A DNA stretch of 49,367 bases from Candidatus Poribacteria bacterium (lineage in GTDB: Bacteria; Poribacteria; WGA-4E; WGA-3G). Numbering within the stretch: position 1 is the stretch's first letter; the number at the start of each line of letters is the position of its first letter. The translations under genes and the position numbers were made by a program. A model generated the notes under the pieces. It saw only the letters and a list, made by a program, of their open reading frames with translations. It ran no database searches and was not told where the DNA came from. This document shows positions 1 to 8,861 of the stretch, one piece after another. Where the stretch lies: positions 1 to 49,367 of the forward strand of contig JAJDTJ010000051.1 in the NCBI GenBank assembly GCA_022827225.1, in the 5' to 3' direction.

Positions 1-62
1 TGCCCGATTGAGATTAAAAGATCGTCACAAATCGTATAAAGTGCTACAATAGTCAAGTCCAT
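1..62 (-). CDS. N-terminal fragment of a probable IS transposase
   Basis: The minus strand opens at ATG (60-62) with MDLTIVALYTICDDLLISIG and runs off the left edge of the window. A good ribosome site, AGGAG, lies six bases upstream. The sequence resembles, from memory, the start of DDE transposases of the IS982/IS4-like kind, whose N-terminus has this short helical segment with an acidic DD. Only about 20 residues are visible, so the family call is tentative. Its position directly after the abrupt end of sigma gene s1 fits an insertion sequence that landed in that gene. Confidence 0.55.
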   Translation of the reverse strand, partial: MDLTIVALYTICDDLLISIG

Positions 63-134
63 GGGGTTCTCCTTTTGTTTTTGCGTTAAAAACACTATAA
101 AGGATATCCCATGGATTTACAAGTGGCAACTTGG
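1..134 (-). mobile_element. End of an insertion sequence interrupting sigma gene s1
   Basis: Similarity between s1 and its paralogues s4 and s6 stops abruptly after the Asn-Pro at about position 134, where the paralogues continue for hundreds of residues. The next bases carry a short inverted repeat (CAAGT...ACTTG, about 121-134), a stop codon, a possible weak promoter (TTGCCA, 17 bases, TATCCT on the minus strand) and the transposase-like start at 62. The far end is outside the window, so the terminal repeats and target duplication cannot be checked. Confidence 0.5.
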
Positions 135-1808
135 GTTATCTATAGTATACGCTCGTTCTAACCTAACCAAGCGGAAACCTTTGTCATGGGAAATCCAGAG
201 TTTAAGAGACTGAGGAGGTCTCTTGAAGTCTCCCTTGGACCAAGCAGGGATATTTAGACGGATCACGGATACCTTTTCTCCGTTCAGTACCTCACTCCCA
301 ATAATTTCGCTCTCATGTTTCTCAAGCAAGTGCCAAAGCGGTTCGGATAGATAGGAATTATCTGAGCCGAGACTCGAAAAGGTGAGCCACCATCTCGGAT
401 CAAGGTCATGGGTTATCGTGCCCCATTGAGGCCGAACCCCATATTTGAGATGATTAAGATCATAAACTAACAGGGTCGTCTCTCCCTCCAACCAGAAATT
501 GTATTTTTTATTTGTTTCGTTTTCAATAACTGTGAAGCTTTGCGATTTGTCGTCATCAACGATGTGGACATCATCGGCAAGGTCAATACCGTGTTGCTTG
601 AATATTTTTTGAATCGTTTCTGGGTTCTTAATGTCCGCGTCAGGTGCAATCTCATGCTGAAAAATAAGCCTCGTGTCTTGGGATCCCTCCCAAGTCTTTT
701 CTCCATCGTAAAGCGCGACCCGAACGTCCCCTTCTTCCTGTTCTACAAGGACTTTCTCTCCCTCAAACGTCAACGTATATTCAGTTTTACTGATTTTTGA
801 ACGCCCATGCCGTTCCATAACGAAATCACCGGTTACGGAGGTGACAGCATTATCGTAGTGCTTCATCTTTGTGATAATGGTTTCCAAGTCAAGCGAAGCA
901 GCATCATCAACTTGATTACCCACTCCATTTTTCTTATCCCGTGTGTTGGCATTTCCGAGTTGCGTGCTGTTATCCGGCTCGGCTTCGAGGTTCAGCACAA
1001 CGGGTGCCTCAATCAACTCGACCTTCATCTCTGACGCAGCATCGAAACTATACGGTTTTTGGAAACGCGATAAGGATTGATGGTTTGCGATACCGAGTAT
1101 TAGAAAAATGGCTGCCAATGCGGAAACACCTATGGTTCCCCACGGCACTAACGGTTTGCTACCAGACGGGGCAACCGGTTTCAGACGTGAGATTTCTCGC
1201 ATGATGTTGTGTGTAAGATTCGGCGTAATTTGGAAATTTTCTAAAGCCTCTCGTATCATCGGTTCCTCCTTCTTTAAACGGTGCCGCGCACGGTAGAGAC
1301 GATTCCGAATCGTCGCTTCCGATACACCCAGAAACTTGCTGATCTCCTCGTAAGTCATTCCCCCGAGGTAATAGAGCGTAATCACCGTTCGGTCGCTCTC
1401 TTGTAACTTTGCAAGCAACTTCTTGACGACTTCGCGTTGTGTTTCCGCTGTCATCCGCTCGTTCTCCGCAATGACATATCCAGAGTAGGTCGCTTTTTCT
1501 AACTGTGCGCTGCTCGTCCTTTCCAACGCCTGCGTCCATTTCCGATTTTTTCGGAGCCACGCTTTGCACTGGTTCGCTGTTATCACATAAAGCCAACTCG
1601 CAAAGGACTGCGGTTCTTTCAGCGTAGAGAGTCTCTGATACGCTTTCAGGAACGTCTCTTGTGTAATATCCTCAGCGACATGGAAATCGCCGACCTTCCG
1701 CCACGCCAACGCATGAACGGAGCGCTGATATTTTCTCACAAGTGCGGAGAACGCAGTCTCATCGCCAGCAAGCACGCGTTGGATGAGTACGGCATCATTA
1801 TTTTTCAT
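117..1808 (-). CDS. Transmembrane ECF sigma factor s1, truncated LolA/RseB-like C-terminus
   Basis: This 563-residue protein has sigma2 (about 7-75, motif AEDITQETF), sigma4 (about 125-178, recognition helix EATIRNRLYRAR, class A) and a transmembrane helix at about 221-243. The outside part follows the pattern of LolA/RseB-type lipid-binding folds: a thin-sheet N-terminal part and the late motif LWISHDKGFRLV. Paralogues s4 and s6 carry two copies of this domain and exceed 1110 residues. Here the first copy stops short with an unrelated tail, SCHL, at a probable IS junction. The sigma and membrane parts are intact, so the gene may still make a sigma factor with a damaged sensor. The start is the ATG after AGAGGTG. 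An ECF-type promoter lies 44-81 bases upstream. Promoter specificity and sensor role are inferred. Confidence 0.85.
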   Translation of the reverse strand: MKNNDAVLIQRVLAGDETAFSALVRKYQRSVHALAWRKVGDFHVAEDITQETFLKAYQRLSTLKEPQSFASWLYVITANQCKAWLRKNRKWTQALERTSSAQLEKATYSGYVIAENERMTAETQREVVKKLLAKLQESDRTVITLYYLGGMTYEEISKFLGVSEATIRNRLYRARHRLKKEEPMIREALENFQITPNLTHNIMREISRLKPVAPSGSKPLVPWGTIGVSALAAIFLILGIANHQSLSRFQKPYSFDAASEMKVELIEAPVVLNLEAEPDNSTQLGNANTRDKKNGVGNQVDDAASLDLETIITKMKHYDNAVTSVTGDFVMERHGRSKISKTEYTLTFEGEKVLVEQEEGDVRVALYDGEKTWEGSQDTRLIFQHEIAPDADIKNPETIQKIFKQHGIDLADDVHIVDDDKSQSFTVIENETNKKYNFWLEGETTLLVYDLNHLKYGVRPQWGTITHDLDPRWWLTFSSLGSDNSYLSEPLWHLLEKHESEIIGSEVLNGEKVSVIRLNIPAWSKGDFKRPPQSLKLWISHDKGFRLVRLERAYTIDNPSCHL

Positions 1809-1851
1809 CGGACACCTCTGAAAAGGGAACGTTCATCATTTCACATCAACA

Positions 1852-1889
1852 TATAGTGACGCGATAAACGGAAAAATAATCTCACAATT
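1852..1889 (-). promoter_or_regulatory. Class A ECF-type promoter of s1
   Basis: On the minus strand AATTGTGAGATT (-35 region, 1878-1889) is followed, 24 bases after AATT, by CGTCAC (1856-1861) and TATAT. This matches the elements ahead of s2, s4 and s5. The AATT-to-CGTC spacing of 24 is typical of class A in this window. ECF promoters commonly have a CGTC-type -10. Confidence 0.75.
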
Positions 1890-2103
1890 CTGCAAAAGGT
1901 AGGCACTGATTGATATAAAGAAGGTTGAAATTCTGTATTGTTGATAATAAGAAGGATGTGCAGTCATAATGGAACAATCGGCTAAAGGATATAATACCAT
2001 AAATCCGTTTACTGTTGTATATGTTTGAGGTGTGTGTTGGAAAGAGGCAGAATTACAAACTCCGCAGCGAAGGTCGGAAAGAAAGGAATTTGAAGGTGAA
2101 AAA

Positions 2104-2125
2104 GGGCGGCGTTGTAGCACCGCCC
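2104..2125 (-). terminator. Intrinsic terminator of s2
   Basis: GGGCGG and CCGCCC arms flank a 10-base loop, and on the minus strand the hairpin is followed by TTTTT. It lies 22 bases past the s2 stop codon and separates s2 from the s1 promoter. Confidence 0.75.
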
Positions 2126-2147
2126 ACGCAAAATATACGGGTTTCGG

Positions 2148-5100
2148 TTATTCGTTAAGGTTGAAGTGCAACACGCCGCTGTCCCGCGTGCCGACATATA
2201 ACACGTTCCCATCAACTGCAAGCGAAGTCACCCGCTCTGGGACCTCTGATGCAATCTGTTTCCACGTGTCGTTTTCATCTGCCAACTGATAGACGCCTGT
2301 CTTGGAAATGCCATAAACCGTTGTTCCATCAACAGCCAAGTGCTCCATAATGAGAGACGTTCCTGCTGCATCGGTGACGATATGCCAATGTCTTCCATCA
2401 TCTGATGTAATGATACCTGCGTCGGTTGCTACATAGACCGTGGAATCCGCAGACACGATCGCATTGAAGGCTTTAACGGAAAACGGCAGAGCTGGGGTGA
2501 GATCAATCCAATTATTTCCCTTATCGAACGAGACGACGAGGTGTCCATCCCGCTTGCCGACGTAGACGGTGTTCCCTGAAGCCGCAAGTTTGAGATTTTC
2601 AAATGCTAACCTCGGAGTCAGTTCAACGGTTTCTTCCTGTTCGGTGTCGTACCATTCGGTATCCCCGGGTTCCCATCGGAAGAGTTTATAGTTGTATTCC
2701 ATGTAGAACGTGTCGCCGCTAACAGCAAACGCACCTTTACGAAATCCCAATTGTGTATACACATCCGGTTGTCGCGGATCCCATTTAATCAGCTGCCTGA
2801 AAAACTCGGTCGCGCCAGAATACTTTTCCTCCAGCTGCTCAATGAGCAATGCATCTGATAAGTTAGGTCGGTTCCTCCTTATTTCATCCACCTGGAACGT
2901 TAATTCCATTGCGTCAAAGATCGGCATGCCTTGTATCGGTACGAGTGAATCGTCATCTGTGGATACACGATATATCTGTGTTTTTCCTCTACCGAGTACA
3001 TCTCCACCTTTTGCATAGATTTTACCGTCACCTTTGACGATATGGGTAATATCTGGTGCCCGTTCTCTGTCCGGTTCCGTCATCGGCATTTCTATTTGGA
3101 CTTCCTGCCAAGAAGCACCTCTATCGGTGGTTTTTAGGACTTTTTCTTCTTCATATCTCGCGTAGAGCGTCAGAGGCACGTTATCGCCTTCACTCTTTTC
3201 TCTATATGCGATCAGATTCCCTATTTGCCCCGTATCCTGAGTGATGTTTACCATATCCCACGATTTGCCAGCATCGGTGGAACGATGGAGTCCGTCTTCC
3301 CAACCAGCAACATAAAAAACACCCTCGTTTACCGCTACTGCCCTGTCAACATCAGCACTCATTGCAGGGGACGTACCCGGTAATTGTACGGGTAGCCATG
3401 TGTCTCCACCATCGGTAGAGCGCACCATCCCTTGTTCCATCGCCAAAAGTGTGTCACCCGCAGCAATAAGTTTAACAAAAGGTGGCCACCCTTTTACGGG
3501 CCAAGCGTTTGTTGGTGTAATATCGTCCCACGAACTCCCCAAATCAGTTGATCGGAATATCGACCAAGCCCGCTGCAGCCCTCTGGAAACTTTACGTGGA
3601 TCTGTATCAGCCATCTCTGCGACAACGTAAAGCTTCTCTTCAGTCGCTGCAGCTGAACGGATCCGTCCGACGGATACTGGAAATTTAACGCTTTGCCAGC
3701 TATCAGTACTGAGGCGGTAGAGTCCATTTCCTGTACCAGCAAACAATGTGTCTTGAATATTGACTATAGAGCGGATATACTCCATATTCCCCATCCTTAA
3801 CCCATCGTTTATTGGCTTCCACGTTTTACCGTCATCTTGAGAACGGAAAATTCCGATGTCAAAAGCGGCATAAAACGCCCGCTCTGTTAGTATCAAGCCA
3901 ATAGCATCATAATGTCTGTCTGGCAAAGTGCTTACCAAATTCCATGTCTGACCCTCGTCCTTTGAAGCAAAAAATTCGTTAGCCAGCATAACATAGAGCG
4001 TATTTTCCCATTTTGCGATGGGTATATACGGAGGCAGCACCTTTATCAATGGATTAAAATCAAAAAGGTGTTGCCACCCGTTGCCATCAGCTTCTAATTT
4101 GTAAATCTGCCTATCTGCAGAGGCGTAAAACTCGCCATCAGGTGTCGCGAGCAAGCCATCTGCTTCACTTCCTGTGATCGGTCCTGCTTGAATCCACTGC
4201 TGTTTGGGGACAGAAACATCCTCTCCTTCCGATTGCGCGGCAGCAAATAAGACATCATCAGGTTGCTGACCGGCACCTCCGTTTTTACTGGGGGCGGGAG
4301 TGCTGCCGAGCTGCGTTCGGACATCAGGTTTCGATTCAATATCTAACACGACCGGCGTTTCAATAATATCAATCGTCATTTCTGATGTCGCTTCAAAACT
4401 GTAAGGTTTTTGGAAACGCTCTAAATGCTGACTCCCGACACCTAACATTAAAAATATGATGGCTATTGTGGAAACACCTATGGTTCCCCACGGCACAATC
4501 GGTTTGCTATTAGATGGCGCAATCGGTTTCAGGCGTGAAACCTCGCGCATGATATTCTCTGTAAGACTCGGCGTAATTTGGAAGTTGTCTAAAGCCTCTC
4601 TAATCATGGGTTCTTCCTCCTTTAAGTGGTTCCGTGCTCGGTAGAGCCGGTTCTTAATCGCCGCCACCGATACACCCAAAAACTTGCTGATCTCTTCATA
4701 CGTCATTCCCCCGAGGTAGTAGAGCGTAATGACTGTTCGCTCGCTCTCTTGTAGTTTCGCGAGTAACTGCTTGACGACTTCACGCTGTGTTTCGACCGTC
4801 ATTCGCTCGTTTTCTGCGATGACATATCCAGAATAGTTTGCTCTTTCTAACTGCGCGCTGTTAGTATCTTCTAACGACTGTGTCCGCAGCCGTTTTTTGC
4901 GAAGCCATGTGCTACAGTGGTTCGCCGCTATCACATAAAGCCAACTCGCGAACCGCTGCGGTTTCTTCAGCGTAGAGAGTCTCTGATACGCTTTTAGGAA
5001 CGTCTCTTGTGTAATATCCTCGGCGATGTGGAAATCGCCAATCTTCCGCCACGCCAGCGCGTGAACGGATTTCTGATATTTCCTCACAAGCGCAGAGAAC

Positions 5101-5156
5101 GCAGTCTCATCGCCATCAAGCACGCGTTGGATGAGCTGAACATCATCGTTTTTCAT
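2148..5156 (-). CDS. Transmembrane ECF sigma factor s2 with Asp-box (sortilin/BNR-type) propeller
   Basis: 1002 residues from the ATG at 5156, chosen over an upstream in-frame TTG because AGAGGTG sits just before it and the MKNDD start is shared by paralogues. Sigma2 carries AEDITQETF; the sigma4 recognition helix is AAIKNRLYRAR (class A). One membrane helix (about 221-243) separates the cytoplasmic sigma part from about 750 outside residues. From about residue 310 there are many Asp-box motifs of the S-x-D-x-G-x-T-W kind, such as FRSQDDGKTW, VRSTDGGDTW, HRSTDAGKSW and LKTTDRGASW. These mark a multi-bladed propeller like sortilin/VPS10 or YCF48-type proteins, usually used to bind proteins or glycans. 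It is flanked by its own promoter and terminator, so it is probably monocistronic. The ligand is unknown. Confidence 0.88.
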   Translation of the reverse strand: MKNDDVQLIQRVLDGDETAFSALVRKYQKSVHALAWRKIGDFHIAEDITQETFLKAYQRLSTLKKPQRFASWLYVIAANHCSTWLRKKRLRTQSLEDTNSAQLERANYSGYVIAENERMTVETQREVVKQLLAKLQESERTVITLYYLGGMTYEEISKFLGVSVAAIKNRLYRARNHLKEEEPMIREALDNFQITPSLTENIMREVSRLKPIAPSNSKPIVPWGTIGVSTIAIIFLMLGVGSQHLERFQKPYSFEATSEMTIDIIETPVVLDIESKPDVRTQLGSTPAPSKNGGAGQQPDDVLFAAAQSEGEDVSVPKQQWIQAGPITGSEADGLLATPDGEFYASADRQIYKLEADGNGWQHLFDFNPLIKVLPPYIPIAKWENTLYVMLANEFFASKDEGQTWNLVSTLPDRHYDAIGLILTERAFYAAFDIGIFRSQDDGKTWKPINDGLRMGNMEYIRSIVNIQDTLFAGTGNGLYRLSTDSWQSVKFPVSVGRIRSAAATEEKLYVVAEMADTDPRKVSRGLQRAWSIFRSTDLGSSWDDITPTNAWPVKGWPPFVKLIAAGDTLLAMEQGMVRSTDGGDTWLPVQLPGTSPAMSADVDRAVAVNEGVFYVAGWEDGLHRSTDAGKSWDMVNITQDTGQIGNLIAYREKSEGDNVPLTLYARYEEEKVLKTTDRGASWQEVQIEMPMTEPDRERAPDITHIVKGDGKIYAKGGDVLGRGKTQIYRVSTDDDSLVPIQGMPIFDAMELTFQVDEIRRNRPNLSDALLIEQLEEKYSGATEFFRQLIKWDPRQPDVYTQLGFRKGAFAVSGDTFYMEYNYKLFRWEPGDTEWYDTEQEETVELTPRLAFENLKLAASGNTVYVGKRDGHLVVSFDKGNNWIDLTPALPFSVKAFNAIVSADSTVYVATDAGIITSDDGRHWHIVTDAAGTSLIMEHLAVDGTTVYGISKTGVYQLADENDTWKQIASEVPERVTSLAVDGNVLYVGTRDSGVLHFNLNE

Positions 5157-5200
5157 CGGACACCTCTGCAAAGGGAATGTGTATCATTTCACATCAACAT

Positions 5201-5237
5201 TTAGTGACGCTACTTGAAATAAAAAAGTCTCATAATT
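5201..5237 (-). promoter_or_regulatory. Class A ECF-type promoter of s2
   Basis: AATTATGAGACT (5226-5237, minus strand) lies 24 bases (from AATT) before CGTCACTAA (CGTCAC at 5204-5209). It leads a leader of about 50 bases that is nearly the same as those of s1 and s5. Confidence 0.75.
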
Positions 5238-5249
5238 TTGAAAAAAAAC

Positions 5250-5290
5250 CGGAGTGGGGTCATGATAAGAGGGTTAAAATTCTATTTTTT
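5250..5290 (-). repeat. Conserved upstream block before s2 promoter (copy 1 of 3)
   Basis: A block of about 40 bases reading, on the plus strand, ggagtggggtcatgataaga and then gggttaaaattctatttt lies directly upstream of the class A -35. Near-identical copies stand at the same place before s4 (12312-12350) and s5 (15608-15645). It may be an activator or UP-like site, or just part of the duplicated unit. Confidence 0.5.
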
Positions 5291-5446
5291 CATGACGAGA
5301 GGTAAGGAGGTTTTACAGTTGGTAGAATTATACCACAAATCCAGTCAAAAATATACATCCGTATGAAAAAAATTGGAGGACGCAGCAGGAAACCAATAGA
5401 GATTGCCTCTGTGATACGGTGCGTCAATCAGGGCAAGGGTTCACCT

Positions 5447-5665
5447 TTATGATTTTTCTGGTGTGGCTAATACGAAGGCGTAGCCTTCCGCAACTGCGAG
5501 ACTTATCGGGCGATTCGGCTGCAGCGGCGTGGCAGATATAACAAACCACTTCTCCCGCAATTCATCTATGCGACGCAGGTTTAATTTGGATTTGATAAGG
5601 CGTTTTATAGAAAAGAACCCCTTTGCGTTGACGACGTAAAGCAGAGCCCCTGAAATATGTCTCAC
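5447..5665 (-). CDS. Possible small ORF coupled to s3, perhaps a propeller remnant
   Basis: A 72-residue frame opens with GTG overlapping the s3 stop (GTGA), the arrangement of translational coupling. I do not recognise a family. The pieces GALLYVVNAKGF and ISLAVAEGYAFVLAT look like strands of a beta-propeller repeat (LVIVP or WD-like), so this could be a leftover C-terminal fragment of a lost gene. There is no separate ribosome site and no paralogue in the window. It may also be chance. Confidence 0.3.
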   Translation of the reverse strand: MRHISGALLYVVNAKGFFSIKRLIKSKLNLRRIDELREKWFVISATPLQPNRPISLAVAEGYAFVLATPEKS

Positions 5666-8661
5666 TCTTCGTTGAGGGTGAAGCGAAGCATACCGCTGCT
5701 TTGCGTCCCGACGTACAACACGTTCCTATCAACAGCAAGCGAGGTCACTCTATCTGGTACTTCCGGTGTGAGTTGTTTCCATGTGACACCATCACTTTCC
5801 AACCGATAGACGTTCGTCTCGGAAGCACCATAAACATTTGCGCCATCAACAGCCAATCGTTCCATGATAAGGTGTGTTCCCGCCGCATCGGTGATAGCAC
5901 GCCAAAGTTTTCCGTCGCTTGACGTCGTCACACCTGCATCTGTTGCCACATACACCGTAGAACCTGCAAACACAATCTCTTTGAAAACCTTAACAGGGAA
6001 TGGCAAGGCGGGAGTGAGATCAATCCAATTATTTCCCCTATCAAATGAGACAACGAGGTGCCCATCCCGTTTTCCGACGTAGACAGTATTCCCTGAAACG
6101 GTAAGTTTGAACCCTTCCATTATGTTATGCCATACATCAACGTCAATCTCAGCGGTTTCTTCCAGTTCGGTGTCGTACCATTCTGTATCCCCTGGCTCCC
6201 ATCGGAAGAGTTTAAAGTTGTATTCCATATAGAATGTGTCGTCGCTGACAGCAAACGCACCACGCAATCCCCCATCGACTAGTCGATCAATTTGCGGATC
6301 CGCTTGTGTCAGTTGTTTGAAGAATTGGGTTGCCCCGAGAAAATTTTTTGGGAAATGTTCTCTCTGGTCAGGAGGCACCTTAAACTTAAGCCTCAATATT
6401 GACGAGTCAAAGAACTGTAGCGGTATCTCTTGAACTGGCACAAGCCTATCACCATCCTCAGACACGCGATATAGGTGTATACTATCAGGCGTGCCTCCTT
6501 TTGCATAAAGCACGCCATCAGATGTGGTTACGCGTACTATGGGTGGATGTGGATTTCTAACAGGCACTTTCATCGGTATCTCTGCATGAACAGGCTTCCA
6601 AGAGTGCCCAGAGTCGGTAGTTTTCATTATCTCTTCTTTGATTCTTCCATAGAGCGTCGTAGGCGTATCCTGTCCGTTCCGAGTTTGTTTAAAAGCGACC
6701 AGGTCAAGGATTGGTGCATGACGCCCTATATTGACAAGGTCCCACGATTCACCGCCATTAGTGCTATGATAAAGACCAGTATTTCCGGCAACATAAATGG
6801 TATTCTCAGTCCCTGTGGCGGCGGCGTATATAGGAGAGAAAGAAAAAGAAGTCCCCGGTGCTTGCGGAGCCAGCCATGTCCCTCCACCATCCGTAGAACG
6901 CACCATACCTCCGTACATCTCACTCGCCAAAAGCGTTTCACCGACAGCAACGAGTTGGATCCAAGGTGCCCTCCCTTTTATGGGCCAAGCGTTGGTTGGT
7001 GTTATATCTTCCCACGAATTCCCAAAGTCGTTCGAGCGGAACATCCACCACGTCCGCTGCTCTTCACGGTCTGCTTTTTGCAGATCTACTTGATCCCAAT
7101 GTAACTCTACCGAAACATAGAGTCGTTTTTCAGTCGTCGCGACTGCACGAATGACCTTGGCTGGCACGGGGAGTTCCAAGCGTTGCCAACCGCCACCCTC
7201 GAGCCGGTAAAGTCCATCTTCTGTTCCAGCAAATACTGGTGATGCTCCCAAATGTACCGGACTTCGGAGTGCCACCAAGGATACTATTTTGCCTGCCAAT
7301 CCATCGTTTATCGCCTCCCAGGTCTTACCGCCATCTTCAGAACGAAAAATACCGTTCTCAAAAGCGAGATAAAACGCTTGATCCGTTAGCACCAATTCAA
7401 CTGGATTCCAATACTTCTGTTCTTCCTGCCAGGAGTAGCGTAAATCCCATGTCACGCCACCATCTGTTGAAGCAAAAAGTTGGTCAGATGGAACAACATA
7501 GAAGGTATCTTTCCATTTTGCGACAAGTGATCTTGCTGCCCAATGGGTATCCAATGACCTCATGTCGGAGATATACTGCCATTTCTTTCCATCGGCTGAT
7601 AATTTGTGCATATTCAGGTCACCATCAACTACGTAAAGTTCGTCTTTAGGTGTCGTAAATACCGTAGTTAGCCAAGTGCCTCTGGCAGGCTCTGCCTGCA
7701 CCCACTGTCGTTTAGAGATAGAAACGCCTTCACCCTCTGTCTGCGCAGCAGCAAACAAAATCTCATCAGGTTGCTGGACAGCCCCGTTGTTCCTACCCTG
7801 CGCGTTGGCGTTTCCAAGTTGTGTCCGATTATCTGGATCGGTTTCAAGGTTTAGCACAACGGGCGCGTCAATCAACTCAACTTTCATCTCCGAAGCAGCA
7901 TCGAAACTATACGGCTTCTGGAAACGCGATAAGTATTGGCTACCCACCCCCAGTATCAAAAATACGACTACCAATGTAGAAGCGGCAATTGCCCATGGTG
8001 CGAAAGGTTTATTGCTTGATGGTGCAACGGGTTTGAATCGCGCGATTTCGCGCATGATGTTCTCTGTAAGGTTTGGTGTGATTTGAAAATTCTCTAAAGC
8101 CTCTCGTATCATCGGTTCCTCCTTCTTCAAGCGACGGCGTGCACGATAGAGACGATTTTTTATCGATGCTACCGATACACCTAAAAACTCGCTGATCTCC
8201 TCATAAGTCATTCCTCCGAGGTAGTAAAGCGTGATGACTGTTCGCTCACTCTCTTGTAACTTCGCGAGAAGTTTCTTGACGACTTCGCGTTGGGTCTCCA
8301 CTGCCACCCGTCTGTTTTCCGCAATGACGTATCCAGAATACGCCGTTTTTTCTAACGCTGCGCTGCTGGTGTCTTCCAATGACTGTGTTGACAAACGTTT
8401 CTTACGCATCCACATCTTGCAGTAGTTCGTCGCTATCACATAGAGCCAACCGGCGAATTTCTGCGGTTCCTTGAGCGTCGAAAGGTTCTGATACGCTTTT
8501 AGAAAGGTATCTTGCGTAATCTCTTCGGCGATATGAAAATCTCCAGTTTTCCGCCACGCCAGCGCATGCACCGATTTTTGGTGTTTTTTTACAAGGGCGG
8601 AGAACGCAGTATCATCACCATCAAGGACGCGTTGGATGAGTTGAGCATCGTCGTTTTTCAT
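5662..8661 (-). CDS. Transmembrane ECF sigma factor s3 with Asp-box propeller
   Basis: 999 residues from the ATG at 8661, which follows CCAGAGGTATCCG; an upstream in-frame start adding 11 residues lacks a ribosome site. Sigma2 has AEEITQDTF, and the sigma4 helix ASIKNRLYRAR is class A. The membrane helix (about 220-242) is followed by RFQKPYSFDA and then by Asp-box repeats such as FASTDGGVTW, FRSEDGGKTW, VRSTDGGGTW and MKTTDSGHSW. The closing stretch from the VYVGKRDGHLVVSF motif onward is almost the same as in s2, so the two sensors are close relatives. Its promoter has the class A -35 but a divergent -10, hinting at weaker or altered control. Confidence 0.88.
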   Translation of the reverse strand: MKNDDAQLIQRVLDGDDTAFSALVKKHQKSVHALAWRKTGDFHIAEEITQDTFLKAYQNLSTLKEPQKFAGWLYVIATNYCKMWMRKKRLSTQSLEDTSSAALEKTAYSGYVIAENRRVAVETQREVVKKLLAKLQESERTVITLYYLGGMTYEEISEFLGVSVASIKNRLYRARRRLKKEEPMIREALENFQITPNLTENIMREIARFKPVAPSSNKPFAPWAIAASTLVVVFLILGVGSQYLSRFQKPYSFDAASEMKVELIDAPVVLNLETDPDNRTQLGNANAQGRNNGAVQQPDEILFAAAQTEGEGVSISKRQWVQAEPARGTWLTTVFTTPKDELYVVDGDLNMHKLSADGKKWQYISDMRSLDTHWAARSLVAKWKDTFYVVPSDQLFASTDGGVTWDLRYSWQEEQKYWNPVELVLTDQAFYLAFENGIFRSEDGGKTWEAINDGLAGKIVSLVALRSPVHLGASPVFAGTEDGLYRLEGGGWQRLELPVPAKVIRAVATTEKRLYVSVELHWDQVDLQKADREEQRTWWMFRSNDFGNSWEDITPTNAWPIKGRAPWIQLVAVGETLLASEMYGGMVRSTDGGGTWLAPQAPGTSFSFSPIYAAATGTENTIYVAGNTGLYHSTNGGESWDLVNIGRHAPILDLVAFKQTRNGQDTPTTLYGRIKEEIMKTTDSGHSWKPVHAEIPMKVPVRNPHPPIVRVTTSDGVLYAKGGTPDSIHLYRVSEDGDRLVPVQEIPLQFFDSSILRLKFKVPPDQREHFPKNFLGATQFFKQLTQADPQIDRLVDGGLRGAFAVSDDTFYMEYNFKLFRWEPGDTEWYDTELEETAEIDVDVWHNIMEGFKLTVSGNTVYVGKRDGHLVVSFDRGNNWIDLTPALPFPVKVFKEIVFAGSTVYVATDAGVTTSSDGKLWRAITDAAGTHLIMERLAVDGANVYGASETNVYRLESDGVTWKQLTPEVPDRVTSLAVDRNVLYVGTQSSGMLRFTLNEE

Positions 8662-8710
8662 CGGATACCTCTGGAAAAGAAAAGGAATGTTCACGGTTCT
8701 ATATCTATAA

Positions 8711-8747
8711 TTAATGATGCTGCTTGTAAAAAAAAAGTCTCACAATT
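8711..8747 (-). promoter_or_regulatory. Divergent class A promoter of s3
   Basis: AATTGTGAGACT (8736-8747) is intact. The expected CGTCAC reads CATCAT (8714-8719) at the normal distance of 24 bases after AATT. It is the only -10 in the set that loses the CGTC core. Confidence 0.5.
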
Positions 8748-8800
8748 CTGCCAACGCCTGATGGCAAATTTCGCCGATAGATAAGGGAACATACAAAGAA

Positions 8801-8822
8801 GGCGAGGCACAGGGACCTCGCC
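8801..8822 (-). terminator. Hairpin terminator of s4
   Basis: GGCGAGG and CCTCGCC form a 7-base-pair stem with an 8-base loop about 40 bases past the s4 stop. On the minus strand it is followed by TTCTTTG, a weak U-tract. A near copy ends s6 at 16170-16191. Confidence 0.6.
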
Positions 8823-8861
8823 AAACACATCATCGCGCTTCTCGGATTCAGTGTTATTCCG

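Noticed and set aside
6475..7104. Plus-strand frame of 209 residues
   Set aside because: Lies wholly inside s3 in antisense, has no ribosome site and no family resemblance.
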